A stretch of DNA of 47,819 nucleotides, from IMG/VR virus record IMGVR_UViG_3300046533_000125, positions 1 to 47,819 of that record. One strand, 5' to 3'. This document shows positions 1 through 8,207 of this stretch, piece by piece (the stretch's first letter is position 1; every line of letters begins with the position of its first letter). The translations under genes and the position numbers were made by a program. Below the pieces are notes generated by a model. That model made no database searches and was not told the origin of the DNA. It saw only the letters and a program-made list of their open reading frames with translations. The stretch comes from a virus.

Positions 1-635
1 CCCGCTGCCGGGTACAGGCAGGCGTGCATGAGCATGGTGTCGTGGTCCGGGTAGATGGTCCGCCCGAGGTACGGGATCAGCCAGCGGCAGTCGAACTTGC
101 CGTTGTGCCAGATCGTGCGGTTGGCGCTGACCAGCCAGATGAGGGTCTGGCGCGTCTCCGGCGATCTCAGGGCCTCCTGAGTGAAGGCGTACGTCTCGAT
201 CGTGGTGGGGCTGGACTGACGGGCCACAGAAACCGAGAGCAGTTCGGTGTCCTCGGGCTCGTCCACCTGGATGTCCCCGGAGACCTCGATGTCCACGGCG
301 ATCACCTCATCGCGCCACCTCGGGGGTGTGCTCAGGGTCACCCGTTGGACCTCGGCAAGCGGGTTGGCGATCAGTCGGATGGCGTGGTCCAGCTTGGTGC
401 CGCCGCCACTGGTCCCCAGGATCTGCTTCACGGACAGCGGCATCCGAGCGGTGGGCGTCAGTCCTGCGGCCCGTTCGGGTCTGCCCAGCACTAGCAGGGG
501 TCGGTCCACGTCGATGTCGTCAGCAGCGGTGATCTCCTGGATGCCGGTGATGGACGGGTAACGGCGGCAGGTGTCGATGATCACCTGCCAGACATCGTCT
601 ATGAGCGGGTAGTCGCTCACGATTTGCAGTTCCAT
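1..635 (-). CDS. DNA polymerase I (family A), N-terminal part, truncated by window edge
   Basis: The reading frame opens at ATG 633-635 and runs off the left edge without a stop; about 211 residues are visible. Residues 111-117 contain V-I-A-V-D-I-E, the Exo I motif of a DnaQ-like 3'-5' exonuclease (D115, E117). Residues 177-182 read H-N-G-K-F-D, the Exo II motif. This arrangement is typical of phage family A polymerases, whose polymerase domain would lie outside the window. About 110 residues precede the exonuclease domain, an unrecognised N-terminal extension. A strong AGGAG lies 8 bases before the start, and the upstream gene ends 8 bases away. Expected role: phage genome replication, with the primase-helicase next door. 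The family is inferred from motifs only. Confidence 0.8.
   Translation of the reverse strand, partial: MELQIVSDYPLIDDVWQVIIDTCRRYPSITGIQEITAADDIDVDRPLLVLGRPERAAGLTPTARMPLSVKQILGTSGGGTKLDHAIRLIANPLAEVQRVTLSTPPRWRDEVIAVDIEVSGDIQVDEPEDTELLSVSVARQSSPTTIETYAFTQEALRSPETRQTLIWLVSANRTIWHNGKFDCRWLIPYLGRTIYPDHDTMLMHACLYPAA
322..332 (+). repeat. GGGGGTGTGCT copy 1
   Basis: Antisense inside the polymerase gene; reads Ser-Thr-Pro-Pro there. Confidence 0.9.
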
Positions 636-643
636 GGTGGCTC

Positions 644-1060
644 CTATGAGAGTTCTCCGGTCATGTAGTCGTAGCCGGTCAAGTAACGCACGACCCCTCG
701 GCGTCCGCATTTGGGCATGGCTTCCAGTACTTCCTTGGGTATGGGTCTGCGATTGGTGCAGGCCATGACAAGGATCTTCATCTTCTCGAATCCCCGTGGA
801 TCGACCCACCCCTGGTAATCCTTGTCGGGTATCGGTATCTCCAGCGCCCGCAGCTTCTCGTACATGTACGGCCGGGCATATCCGTAGAGCAGTGACAGTT
901 GATGGACCGACAGCACCCCCATGCTGGCGATCTTGGGTAGCGTTGCCCTACCCGCAGATGGGTACGGTGCCGTTTCCATGTCGTGGTGTGCCTGACACAG
1001 CCAGTTCAGCAGTTCGATACGCCCGACTTCGGTATCGGGAATACTGGGAGACCAGGTCAT
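644..1060 (-). CDS. Hypothetical protein with possible helix-turn-helix
   Basis: 138 residues, start ATG 1058-1060 overlapping the primase-helicase stop as ATGA, so it is translationally coupled. Residues about 48-75 have the spacing and hydrophobic pattern of a helix-turn-helix followed by a short wing, which suggests DNA binding but matches no family I can name. It sits between the primase-helicase and the polymerase, so a replication accessory role is plausible by context only. No signal peptide or membrane segment. Confidence 0.7.
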   Translation of the reverse strand: MTWSPSIPDTEVGRIELLNWLCQAHHDMETAPYPSAGRATLPKIASMGVLSVHQLSLLYGYARPYMYEKLRALEIPIPDKDYQGWVDPRGFEKMKILVMACTNRRPIPKEVLEAMPKCGRRGVVRYLTGYDYMTGELS

Positions 1061-3249
1061 AACGCTGTCACCATCCTCGCATTACCAACGCGATCCTCCT
1101 TGATGCGTTGTTGATCAATGGCCGACCGATAAACGTCATCCCATTGTCGGGGTGTGTAGTTCGAGAACCTACGCACCAACTGTGCATAGGAGACCGGGCC
1201 ATTGTCCGATACCCAGGTGCAGATTTCCATGACCTGGGCAGCGAATGCATTGCGGCCGACGATGGCGATGACTTGGTTGAGTCCGAGATACCAACGCTCG
1301 GCGTAGATGATGGCCGTCAGCATGTCTGTAAGACTGACGACCGAGCGCCGGGACATCATGGCGACAAGGCAAGACAGCTTCCATACAGCGATCGTCATAC
1401 GCTTCGCTCCGGCCTCGACCACCTCGGGGTACTTACTCTTGGCGATGATCTTGTCCATCTCAGTGATGAACTGATTCATCCGATCCAAGGCAGGCTGGTC
1501 CAGGATGATCGGTGTCTTATTGTCGGGTGAGGCACGCTGCGCCCAGTAGTTACGGGCGTCCAACAGCGACTGACACAGCGCAAGATAGGCGGTGTCATTG
1601 GGCCGTGACTGGGCATCCACCACTTGTTGCTCGTGGTGGTTCATCGTGTCGGATGCGGGCTCGGGCTTGCCGATGCAGAACAGGAATCGCACCATGAACC
1701 CGGACGCGAAATCCTCCGGAGTCAGGACCATTCCGATCTTGTCGGGAACACCAGCGAAGTAGGCATTGAACGCCACCGCCACTTCCTCGGTGCGTTTCTG
1801 TGACCCGGTGGACCGGATCTTGCCTCGCATGTAGCCGTCAAACGCTTCCGTCAGGAACTCAAGGAACCCGCCCATGTATCCCTTGCCACCCTTGGAGGCG
1901 TCGAACAGGGCATCCACCTCATCACGGTGGAACAGCACGGAACGGTCGGGGCGGTCCGCCATCTCGGAGATGAGACCTTCGGCAGTGGCATCAGATCCGA
2001 GATCGTAGTCATAGTTGTCGGTGCGGATCAGCCGGAGAACATCCAGCATCAGCCGCTTGGCCGTGGTCTTGTACGTCCGAGTGGTGACACCCATGATCAT
2101 GAACCACATGTTGAGCTGGAGCCTGCCGAACTTGGGGATGGCATAGCCGAAGTCACCGAGCACCGTGGACAGGATCGCCATCGCACTGAACTCGTGATAA
2201 CCCTTGTCAGCTCTGGTCTTTCCGGCTGCCCACTCCACGTATCGGTCGATGAACGTGGTGTCCACGCTGTCACGTTCCGCCACGGTGACGAACCGGGGGG
2301 CCTCGAACTCGAAGATCTCGTTCTCAAGCGCGGGCTCGATACCCGTGAGCATCTGCTGCGCCACCGACGCCTCGGCGCGCAGGACATCCACCCATAGGTC
2401 GATCTCCGGTCGGCGGTCGCGCTCGTACTTATCACAAGCACACCCCCTGACCGCGACGAACACCTCGGGTGCGGTGAGCTTGTAACGGAACAGCTCACAC
2501 TCCAGCCAGAACAGTTTCTTGCTCCAGTCGGCGTTGTCATCCGGTGAGACCGTCATCGCGTTCTGGATCTGGTACTCCAGCGGCACCTTGGCCAGCACCA
2601 GCGTGCGGTCGGGCATGACCTTCGGCATCTCGCGGTTCATGCCCGCGAGCGCCGAGACATCGACGGCACCGAAGGCGTGGATGATGTCGTCGGCGCTGTA
2701 GACCTCACCCTTCACCAGCATCTGGACGGTGAAGGGTTCCTTGTACTTGTTGTTGGTGGTGCCCGGCACCCGCAGGAACTTGCCCAGAGACCAGCCTGTG
2801 TCGCTGCCCTTGGCGCGCTGTGTGTAGGTGATGCGCCGCGACATGCTCTCGGCCCACATCGGCTGCACCGTGTCACTCAGGAGCCAGTACGCCTGATACC
2901 TGCCGGGCGATGTCTCCACCAGGATGGTCGGCTCCAACGCGAACAGCTCCGGGTCAGCGGTATCGACATCCACCCACAGGACCGGCGTATAGCTGACGTT
3001 GTCCTTGACCCGACGCTTGGTGTCGAACAGCATCGGGGACATGTAGAGATCATCAGCGAGGTGGGCCTGGATGAACTCGTTGATCGCCGGTTCCTCATAC
3101 GGCCACTGGAACCAGTCCTGAACATCAACCTTGAAGTCCGGGGTCTGAGCCGTCTGACCCGGCCGGATGCGACCGAAGCACAGCCAGCCGATATAGCCCT
3201 CCCCCAGCAGCGCTCCGACGAACTCGGTGTAGTCCGCTCCCTCTGCCAC
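1057..3249 (-). CDS. Primase-helicase fusion protein
   Basis: 730 residues from a GTG start (3247-3249) preceded by GAGGAGGG. The N-terminal third looks like an archaeo-eukaryotic/RepB-type primase: W-V-D-V-D at 92-96 gives the metal-binding aspartates, followed by S-P-G-R-Y-Q-A-Y-W (114-122) and a basic segment ending in R-V-P-G-T-T-N-N-K (160-168). The C-terminal half has a P-loop-like G-V-T-T-R-T-Y-K-T-T at 387-396, a Walker B-like V-L-F-H-R-D-E at 438-444 and S-G-F-M-V-R-F-L near 516, as in DUF3987-type phage helicases. Likely role: primes and unwinds at the phage fork, with the adjacent polymerase. The P-loop is atypical, so the helicase call is less certain than the primase call. Confidence 0.75.
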   Translation of the reverse strand: MAEGADYTEFVGALLGEGYIGWLCFGRIRPGQTAQTPDFKVDVQDWFQWPYEEPAINEFIQAHLADDLYMSPMLFDTKRRVKDNVSYTPVLWVDVDTADPELFALEPTILVETSPGRYQAYWLLSDTVQPMWAESMSRRITYTQRAKGSDTGWSLGKFLRVPGTTNNKYKEPFTVQMLVKGEVYSADDIIHAFGAVDVSALAGMNREMPKVMPDRTLVLAKVPLEYQIQNAMTVSPDDNADWSKKLFWLECELFRYKLTAPEVFVAVRGCACDKYERDRRPEIDLWVDVLRAEASVAQQMLTGIEPALENEIFEFEAPRFVTVAERDSVDTTFIDRYVEWAAGKTRADKGYHEFSAMAILSTVLGDFGYAIPKFGRLQLNMWFMIMGVTTRTYKTTAKRLMLDVLRLIRTDNYDYDLGSDATAEGLISEMADRPDRSVLFHRDEVDALFDASKGGKGYMGGFLEFLTEAFDGYMRGKIRSTGSQKRTEEVAVAFNAYFAGVPDKIGMVLTPEDFASGFMVRFLFCIGKPEPASDTMNHHEQQVVDAQSRPNDTAYLALCQSLLDARNYWAQRASPDNKTPIILDQPALDRMNQFITEMDKIIAKSKYPEVVEAGAKRMTIAVWKLSCLVAMMSRRSVVSLTDMLTAIIYAERWYLGLNQVIAIVGRNAFAAQVMEICTWVSDNGPVSYAQLVRRFSNYTPRQWDDVYRSAIDQQRIKEDRVGNARMVTAL
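2437..2447 (-). repeat. GGGGGTGTGCT copy 2
   Basis: Sense in the primase-helicase gene, frame reads Arg-Gly-Cys-Ala. Confidence 0.9.
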
Positions 3250-3269
3250 CCCGCCCTCCTCTCGATGCT

Positions 3270-3280
3270 GGGGGTGTGCT
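3270..3280 (+). repeat. GGGGGTGTGCT copy 3
   Basis: Intergenic, between the primase-helicase start and the terminator at 3292. Confidence 0.9.
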
Positions 3281-3291
3281 CAGATAACAGA

Positions 3292-3327
3292 ACCGGTCCC
3301 GCTGCTGAGGAAGCCAGCGGGACCGGT
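3292..3327 (-). terminator. Intrinsic terminator after the DUF669-like gene
   Basis: A perfect 13-bp GC-rich stem (ACCGGTCCCGCTG against CAGCGGGACCGGT) with a 10-base loop. Read on the minus strand it is followed by TTCTGTTATCT. It lies 7 bases beyond the stop of the 3335-3835 gene and before the primase-helicase, so it would separate the recombination and replication transcripts. Confidence 0.7.
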
Positions 3328-3334
3328 CTGCGAA

Positions 3335-3835
3335 CTACAGCGCTACGCGCTTGCCACTGCCCTTGATGGCCGGGACAGTGCCACCGTTGGCCGGTGGGAG
3401 GATGCGGTCCACGTTGTAGGTGATGCGATCCTCGTTGGTCGCCGGATCGTGGTACGTGCCGTGCTTGATGATGATCTGCACCGGCTTGCCGACGACATCC
3501 TTCTCGTCCAGCAACTCGAACTCGGTGGCCTTGGAGTCGATCGGCTGTCCGACCGCCTTGGCGAGCTGGGCGTAGCCGATGAGCGCCTTGCCCTCCTTGC
3601 CCTCGAACAGCATGATGTGACGGCTCGCGGGACGGCCCGTCTGATCACCCGAGGTGATCTTGAACTGGACCCGCCACATCTCCTCGCCAGCGTTGGGACC
3701 GGACTTGACCTTGAGCGATCCGTCCATCCCGGTGACGTTGGAGATCTCGGCGTCGTACTTGCCCTCGGGGATCGGCTCACCGCCCCCGTCAGAGGGGATG
3801 GTGTTGCCGGGGCCGAGCTTGATGATGCGCCCCAT
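3335..3835 (-). CDS. DUF669-like single-strand DNA-binding candidate
   Basis: 166 residues, ATG 3833-3835 with AGGAGG 12 bases upstream. The pattern of an N-terminal 'P-E-G-K-Y-D-A-E-I' strand, 'G-x-x-x-W-R-V-Q-F-K-I' and a C-terminal OB-like strand series resembles DUF669, a phage family often placed next to Sak4-type ATPases and thought to bind single-stranded DNA. Its neighbour upstream is exactly such an ATPase. It is followed by a strong terminator. Confidence 0.65.
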   Translation of the reverse strand: MGRIIKLGPGNTIPSDGGGEPIPEGKYDAEISNVTGMDGSLKVKSGPNAGEEMWRVQFKITSGDQTGRPASRHIMLFEGKEGKALIGYAQLAKAVGQPIDSKATEFELLDEKDVVGKPVQIIIKHGTYHDPATNEDRITYNVDRILPPANGGTVPAIKGSGKRVAL

Positions 3836-3910
3836 AGGGGTCGCCTCCTTGGATGATTGGGGATCACTCCCCGCCTACCCGGACCAGCGGTCGCCGGTCC
3901 GGTGGTCTGG

Positions 3911-4738
3911 TTACTCCGCGTCGGACCCGGCAGCGAACCGGTCGGCTGCCGTGAGCGGGGCGGTGGGCACGTCGGTGCGCTCGTGCCGGATGTAGCTGAA
4001 CAGATCGGACATGGTGGCATCGCTGATGGGCTGCACCGGCATGTAGGCGTAGCGGTTGCCGGTGGTGGCGGTCTCGTGAGGCACGCAGTCCACCACCCGG
4101 ACCGGGCCGTCCTTGGTGTCCACGATGCGGATCTCGATGATCAGATCAGGCACCGTGGCGACGGTGTCCTTGGCGCTGCCCCGGATCTTCGGCAGCTTCC
4201 ACACCTCACGGGTCAGCTCGTCCTTCTCGGTCTTGATGTGATAGACGCTGACCCCGAGCGGCTTCATCGAATGGAGGAGCCACATCACCTTGTTGGTCCA
4301 CTTGGCGACCAGATCCCACTGGTCCCATTCGAGCTTCCGGCCGTGCCCGATCTCGTCAATCTTCCAGTCCTGGAGGACCGACAGCGTGTCGAGCATGACG
4401 CCGTCGTAGCCCGCACCGGTCGGATCTTCGGCCAGCTCCATGATGATCTTGCTCACCGTGGCGGCGTCACCGTAGTCCACGCCCACCACGTCCACGTTCG
4501 GGTACTGGTCGGCGTATCCAGCACACCCCCCATCCACGTCGATGGCCAGGATGCGGGAGTAGCCGGGCACCTCGATCAGTGAGGCACCGAGGGTGGACTT
4601 GCCGCGCTTCGGGTGGCCCAGGATCATGATCGACTTGGGTTCGTTGAGGGCCTGCGCCTTTTGGATGAGGACACCCCCGATGAATCGCGGTTCAGATTCC
4701 AAGGATGGGATCGGTTGGGCCGCTTGGGCTTTCGTCAC
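3911..4738 (-). CDS. Sak4-like P-loop ATPase (RecA-fold annealing/recombination protein)
   Basis: 275 residues from a GTG start (4736-4738). Walker A is G-H-P-K-R-G-K-S at 41-48 and Walker B is G-V-M-L-D-T at 113-118. The length, single P-loop domain and position between a DUF669-like protein and a RecB-like nuclease fit the Sak4 group of phage recombinases. It overlaps the upstream nuclease gene by 47 bases, so the two are co-translated. A general AAA/RecA-like ATPase is the alternative label. Confidence 0.75.
   Translation of the reverse strand: MTKAQAAQPIPSLESEPRFIGGVLIQKAQALNEPKSIMILGHPKRGKSTLGASLIEVPGYSRILAIDVDGGCAGYADQYPNVDVVGVDYGDAATVSKIIMELAEDPTGAGYDGVMLDTLSVLQDWKIDEIGHGRKLEWDQWDLVAKWTNKVMWLLHSMKPLGVSVYHIKTEKDELTREVWKLPKIRGSAKDTVATVPDLIIEIRIVDTKDGPVRVVDCVPHETATTGNRYAYMPVQPISDATMSDLFSYIRHERTDVPTAPLTAADRFAAGSDAE
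4520..4530 (-). repeat. GGGGGTGTGCT copy 4
   Basis: Sense in the Sak4-like gene, frame reads Gly-Gly-Cys-Ala. Confidence 0.9.
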
Positions 4739-5456
4739 GTCTCGCTCCGTTACGTTTGATCAGGACACCGGTAGGCAGCGTCAATGAGTTGCAGTGGAAG
4801 CACTCTGGGTCTGATCCCAGATCTGGTAGTTCTCCGGCGAGCACCATGTTCCAGATGGTGGTGGCTCTGGCGAGGGCGCGCAGTGCGATGTCGGGATCGA
4901 AAGGCTCTACCTCGTAATAGATCTCGCTGAGGGAGAACCCGTCGCGCGGGATGTAGAAGTTGGCGACGGACCGCACGTCGTAGCCCTCGGCGTGCAGCCC
5001 GAGACCGTACAGGTTGCGCTGAACACGGTATTGCTGGCCGGAACCGTTCATCTTGTAGTCCCGGATCTTGTCCTTCTTGCTGCCCTTCCAGTCAACAACG
5101 GTGCCGGTGGGCACGTGGAACAGATCGACGTTCCCGCTGATCCGGCCGTACCCTGCGATCTCTCCGCAGACGGTGCGGTGTTCGAGCAGGCACGTGCCCA
5201 GTGACCCGACGTGCTGGGCGATCAACCGCTCCAGCTTCTCGTGCATGGCCGTGCCGATCCACGTCGGCAGCGTGGCGCTGGACGGGGAGAACGGCATCGG
5301 GTACGCCATGTGGGCCATCGCCCTGCCCAGACAGTGGTCGCACGGATCACCGATCTGACTCGGCCCGACCCGGACCTGATGGCTCCGTTGGTTGGGAGCG
5401 CCCATCAGGTAGGCAACGCCGTCCAGGAAGGCGCGGGCCGCGCCGATATCATTCAT
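4692..5456 (-). CDS. RecB/Cas4-like PD-(D/E)XK nuclease
   Basis: 254 residues. M-H-E-K-L-E (71-76) supplies the motif histidine, G-N-V-D (108-111) the first acid, V-V-D-W-K (120-124) the D-x-K pair, and Q-Q-Y-R-V-Q-R-N-L-Y (141-150) the Q-x-x-x-Y motif, the complete RecB-family set. A CxxC near residues 39-42 and another near the C-terminus (C-F-H-C) could hold an iron-sulfur cluster as in Cas4/AddB. Start ATG 5454-5456 overlaps the previous stop as ATGA. Likely an exonuclease that makes single strands for the adjacent Sak4-like protein. Confidence 0.8.
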   Translation of the reverse strand: MNDIGAARAFLDGVAYLMGAPNQRSHQVRVGPSQIGDPCDHCLGRAMAHMAYPMPFSPSSATLPTWIGTAMHEKLERLIAQHVGSLGTCLLEHRTVCGEIAGYGRISGNVDLFHVPTGTVVDWKGSKKDKIRDYKMNGSGQQYRVQRNLYGLGLHAEGYDVRSVANFYIPRDGFSLSEIYYEVEPFDPDIALRALARATTIWNMVLAGELPDLGSDPECFHCNSLTLPTGVLIKRNGARRDESPSGPTDPILGI

Positions 5457-5725
5457 GTCGGTATGGATCGGACGCAGTCGATGACGACGCGGACGGGCCG
5501 GGTGACGATGTGGTCCCCCTCGGCAGCGATGACGAGCCTGCCATCGGGACCGTGGGCGATCTCGTAGCCGTCCAGTTCGAGGTGGATGCCGACCTTGGTG
5601 TGGCAGGCGTCGCTGGCGATGGCGGTCTCGCTGCGGCTGACGACCTCCCAGGTTCGGGCCTCGACGTTGCCGAGCCCCATCATCGTGGCGAGCATCCGGG
5701 CGTCATTGTCGGGAAGCTTGGCCAT
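5453..5725 (-). CDS. Hypothetical protein
   Basis: 90 residues from ATG 5723-5725, which overlaps the upstream stop as TGATG; a GTG one codon earlier (5726-5728) is an equally possible start. No recognised domain; mixed alpha/beta composition with no membrane segment. It is translationally coupled both upstream and to the RecB-like nuclease downstream, so it probably belongs to the recombination module. Confidence 0.65.
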   Translation of the reverse strand: MAKLPDNDARMLATMMGLGNVEARTWEVVSRSETAIASDACHTKVGIHLELDGYEIAHGPDGRLVIAAEGDHIVTRPVRVVIDCVRSIPT

Positions 5726-6051
5726 CACGTGATCTTGACCTCTACTCGCGCCAGCCCTTCCTTGTAGAGCGCGGCGAATTGGTCGCCGGTCATGACGGCG
5801 CGGGCCTTGTCGAGATCAACCTGGAGCGTGCAGATCTCGTCGCCCCAGGACTCGCGGGCCTTGGTCTTGTCCCAGATCTTGCTCGGGGTGATGGACACGC
5901 TGACGTGCTCGAATGCTTCCAGCTTGCCCATGGGCAGCTCGTCGCGGGCGCGGGCTTTCAGTTCTTCCATGCGGTCGGTGGCGCGGTCCAACTGGACCTT
6001 GGCTTGGGCCAGCTCGCGGACGAGCTGGAGCTGGGGGTCGGTGAGTGTCAT
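5725..6051 (-). CDS. Hypothetical coiled-coil protein
   Basis: 108 residues, ATG 6049-6051, with a GGAGCCA ribosome-binding sequence 5 bases upstream. The first ~40 residues are a charged amphipathic helix likely to form a coiled coil (repeated L/A with E, K and R). Family unknown. It is the first gene of the recombination transcript, directly behind the possible promoter at 6088-6115. Confidence 0.65.
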   Translation of the reverse strand: MTLTDPQLQLVRELAQAKVQLDRATDRMEELKARARDELPMGKLEAFEHVSVSITPSKIWDKTKARESWGDEICTLQVDLDKARAVMTGDQFAALYKEGLARVEVKIT

Positions 6052-6087
6052 GGCTTGGCTCCGGTTTCTGAACTGTAAGGTCTTGAC

Positions 6088-6115
6088 GTTATACCCCTGG
6101 TCCGACAGCCCGCAA
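6088..6115 (-). promoter_or_regulatory. Candidate leftward promoter of the recombination/replication block
   Basis: On the minus strand TTGCGG (6115-6110) and TATAAC (6093-6088) are 16 bases apart. The start of the first gene is about 37 bases below the -10. The -35 lies in the loop of a small stem (GACAGCC/GGCTGTC, 6104-6122). Position is good, sequence match only moderate. Confidence 0.35.
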
Positions 6116-6134
6116 GGCTGTCAGCCATTGGCAG

Positions 6135-6181
6135 TAGTGACACCGAGAAGTGTTGGGATACGCCACTTCTCGGTGCCACTA
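6135..6181 (-). terminator. Stem-loop downstream of the zinc-finger gene
   Basis: An 18-bp stem with one A/C mismatch (core CACCGAGAAGTG against CACTTCTCGGTG, 11-base loop) lies 14 bases after the 6196-6711 stop. A second small stem follows at 6104-6122. There is no T-run, but it fills the only long gap in this part of the arm, so a transcription boundary is likely. Confidence 0.55.
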
Positions 6182-6195
6182 CAGGTTCGGTAGTA

Positions 6196-6711
6196 CTACT
6201 CGGGCACACGGGCGGCGTAGTCATAGGCGGCGGCGATTGCCGCCCCCATCGCGGACCAACCGTGGGACTGTGCCCGGTGCGTCCCCATGTGGCTGGGGTT
6301 CACCATGACCGCTCCGCACTCCGGGCACTTCTTCGGTGGGTCCGGTCGCTTGCCCGGCCCGGAGTGTTTGTTCCAGAGGTGCGTGACCAGGCTGGCGTGC
6401 CGCATCTCCTCCGGGCAGAACGGGCACCGCTCGATCTCCTCCGCCTTGCCCCTCGCCTTGGCCTTCACCCTCGGGGGTGTGCTGAACGTGGGCTCGTCGG
6501 CCAGGTCGGAGACCGGCAGTTGCTCCAGCAGATCCGCGAACTCCAGGATGCGGCTCTTGTAGTGGGCGGCGCACACATCGAGCATGTGCGTCTGAGGACG
6601 CTGGAGCACCACGGTGTTGATGACGACGTGGAACGTCAGCTCGGACGGAGTCCGGATGTTGCCGTCCTTGACGCACCAATCACAAAACGAATCTATGCGG
6701 ACTTCCCTCAT
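6196..6711 (-). CDS. Multi-zinc-finger protein
   Basis: 171 residues from ATG 6709-6711, overlapping the previous stop as ATGA; an upstream in-frame extension is rejected because it is a shadow of the neighbouring gene. It has an N-terminal C10-x2-C13 ... C47-x2-H50 knuckle and two C2H2-like fingers: C96, C99, H111, H116 and C129, C132, H145, H150. These imply a zinc-stabilised nucleic-acid or protein binder. Specific function unknown. One GGGGGTGTGCT copy lies inside it, read as Ser-Thr-Pro-Pro. Confidence 0.75.
   Translation of the reverse strand: MREVRIDSFCDWCVKDGNIRTPSELTFHVVINTVVLQRPQTHMLDVCAAHYKSRILEFADLLEQLPVSDLADEPTFSTPPRVKAKARGKAEEIERCPFCPEEMRHASLVTHLWNKHSGPGKRPDPPKKCPECGAVMVNPSHMGTHRAQSHGWSAMGAAIAAAYDYAARVPE
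6473..6483 (+). repeat. GGGGGTGTGCT copy 5
   Basis: Antisense in the zinc-finger gene, Ser-Thr-Pro-Pro. Confidence 0.9.
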
Positions 6712-7061
6712 GCCGTCTCCTCGTCCGCTGCGTCGGGGACGATCACCTTGAGGACGCTGGCCAACCGGATCTTGTCCCGGTCGGTGCCGGTCAGGCGTCC
6801 GACACCCTTGAGCAAGTAGCCCTCGGGGTAGTCGTAGTGGGCACGGAGCTGCGCCCCCGTCTTGGACAGGTACCGGATGCGGAGCGTGCCGCACCTGGCG
6901 CACCGGAGAATGCTTTCGTAGCACCGTTCCTTGGCGTACCACCGTGCGGTGTAAGACCTCCAACTATGGCTGTAGTCACGACATTGGAGGTGTTCGAGTT
7001 CCAGCCCGGCGATGTACTCATCGAGTTCCCTGCCGAGTAGGGACTTGCCCTTCTTGCTCAT
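6708..7061 (-). CDS. Small zinc-ribbon-like hypothetical protein
   Basis: 117 residues from ATG 7059-7061, chosen because CAGGAGCC sits 6 bases upstream. The middle carries C-R-D-Y-S-H-S-W and later C-Y-E-S-I-L-R-C-A-R-C-G, a cysteine cluster typical of a zinc ribbon. No enzyme motif. Overlaps both neighbours by 4 bases (ATGA), so it is part of a coupled run. Confidence 0.7.
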   Translation of the reverse strand: MSKKGKSLLGRELDEYIAGLELEHLQCRDYSHSWRSYTARWYAKERCYESILRCARCGTLRIRYLSKTGAQLRAHYDYPEGYLLKGVGRLTGTDRDKIRLASVLKVIVPDAADEETA

Positions 7062-7324
7062 GGTCGGCTCCTGATGGCGGAGATCACGGCGAGCGTCATG
7101 CCCCAGAACGAGGTCATGACCGCGCCCGTGATGACGAGGACGATGCCCCACGCTGCCGTGCTGGCGTCGGTGTAGTAGGACTCCGTCGATCCGTTGTTGC
7201 CGATGATCAGGAAGATCACCCCGATCACAATGGCAAGGATGGACAGCGTCCCGACAGCGGTCATGCCGCCGTGCATCGGGTACTTCACAGGCGGTGGTAC
7301 GTGGATGGTGCTGGGGTAGGTCAT
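7058..7324 (-). CDS. Two-pass membrane protein
   Basis: 88 residues from ATG 7322-7324 with AGGAGCCA 4 bases upstream. A proline-rich N-terminal tail is followed by two hydrophobic helices (about residues 22-43 and 57-80) joined by a short polar loop rich in Asn, Ser and Thr. No family recognised. Its place among early-arm genes makes a host-envelope or exclusion role as likely as lysis. Confidence 0.65.
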   Translation of the reverse strand: MTYPSTIHVPPPVKYPMHGGMTAVGTLSILAIVIGVIFLIIGNNGSTESYYTDASTAAWGIVLVITGAVMTSFWGMTLAVISAIRSRP

Positions 7325-7358
7325 GGTTGGCTCCTGTCTTGGTTGGTAGATGGCCATC

Positions 7359-7703
7359 TCAGCCACCCGGTATCTCTGGCATCACGTTGGTGGGGTTCCG
7401 GGGCACCGAGACCAGGCGGGTGCTGCCGTCGTACTGGACCACGAGGATGACGTGGTTGGCGGTCCAGGCGTAGATGGCGTGACAATCCACTCCGCCGTAT
7501 CCGGTGCTGTACCTGTAGTCCAGGTACTCCCGTGCGGCTTCCCAGGACATGGCGACACCCTTCTTCTCGGCCGGGATCTCCTTGCCCGTCCCGTCGTCGT
7601 CGTTGTCCCACCAGCCCATGTTTCCGATAGTGATGAACTCGACCGGCTCACCGAGTCGCGTGACGGCGTACTCCGCGATGTCCGCTGAGAATGTTGATTC
7701 CAT
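7359..7703 (-). CDS. Hypothetical protein
   Basis: 114 residues, ATG 7701-7703, overlapping the HNH gene's stop by one base (TAATG). Its ribosome-binding site AGGAGCCA is made of the last codons of the HNH gene. Acidic, with tryptophan-rich segments and no recognised motif. Confidence 0.65.
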   Translation of the reverse strand: MESTFSADIAEYAVTRLGEPVEFITIGNMGWWDNDDDGTGKEIPAEKKGVAMSWEAAREYLDYRYSTGYGGVDCHAIYAWTANHVILVVQYDGSTRLVSVPRNPTNVMPEIPGG

Positions 7704-8206
7704 TATGCTGGCTCCTGTTCAGACCAGAGTGTTGTTCTGGCTTTCCTTTGTTTGATCATAGTGATCATGGATGGGGTGACGCCCAGCTCCCTAGCTAGAC
7801 GGGCCTGCGTACCACGTATTCCCTTGGCACATTCCTCACGGATATACAGCACCTGTTCGACAGTCAGTTTGAATGGCGGATGGCCATCCTTGGAGTTCAG
7901 CCGACCCCGTGCCTTAGCGTCATCTCGGTTGGATTGCGGCGATCCAACGTAGAGGTGTTCGAGGTTGACGCACAGTGGGTTGTCGCAGGTATGGCACGCA
8001 AAGTCCCAGCGTCCCAACGTGTATCCCGCCAGCATCAGTCGAACACGAGGTGCGTAGATAGCGCGCTCATGCCCTACGATCCAAAGCACGCCTCGTCTCT
8101 GTCCTTTACGTTCCTGGTTGGTTGGACCAACCCACGGCCAGCATCGACCTGGACCTTGGATGTCAACGTGTGGCCAGAACAGTTGTTCTAGTAGGTCGTT
8201 GTCCAT
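7703..8206 (-). CDS. HNH endonuclease with C-terminal helix-turn-helix
   Basis: 167 residues. C71-H-T-C-D-N-P-L-C-V-N-L-E-H84 is the beta-beta-alpha-metal signature of the HNH_3 group, followed by the N-R-D-D-A-K-A-R-G-R segment typical of these nucleases. Residues about 113-155 look like a helix-turn-helix that would give site specificity. Start ATG 8204-8206 is preceded by AGGGGGTGAC formed from the end of the helicase gene. Free-standing genes of this kind are often homing endonucleases. A relative lies at 24,332. Confidence 0.85.
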   Translation of the reverse strand: MDNDLLEQLFWPHVDIQGPGRCWPWVGPTNQERKGQRRGVLWIVGHERAIYAPRVRLMLAGYTLGRWDFACHTCDNPLCVNLEHLYVGSPQSNRDDAKARGRLNSKDGHPPFKLTVEQVLYIREECAKGIRGTQARLARELGVTPSMITMIKQRKARTTLWSEQEPA

Positions 8207-8207
8207 G

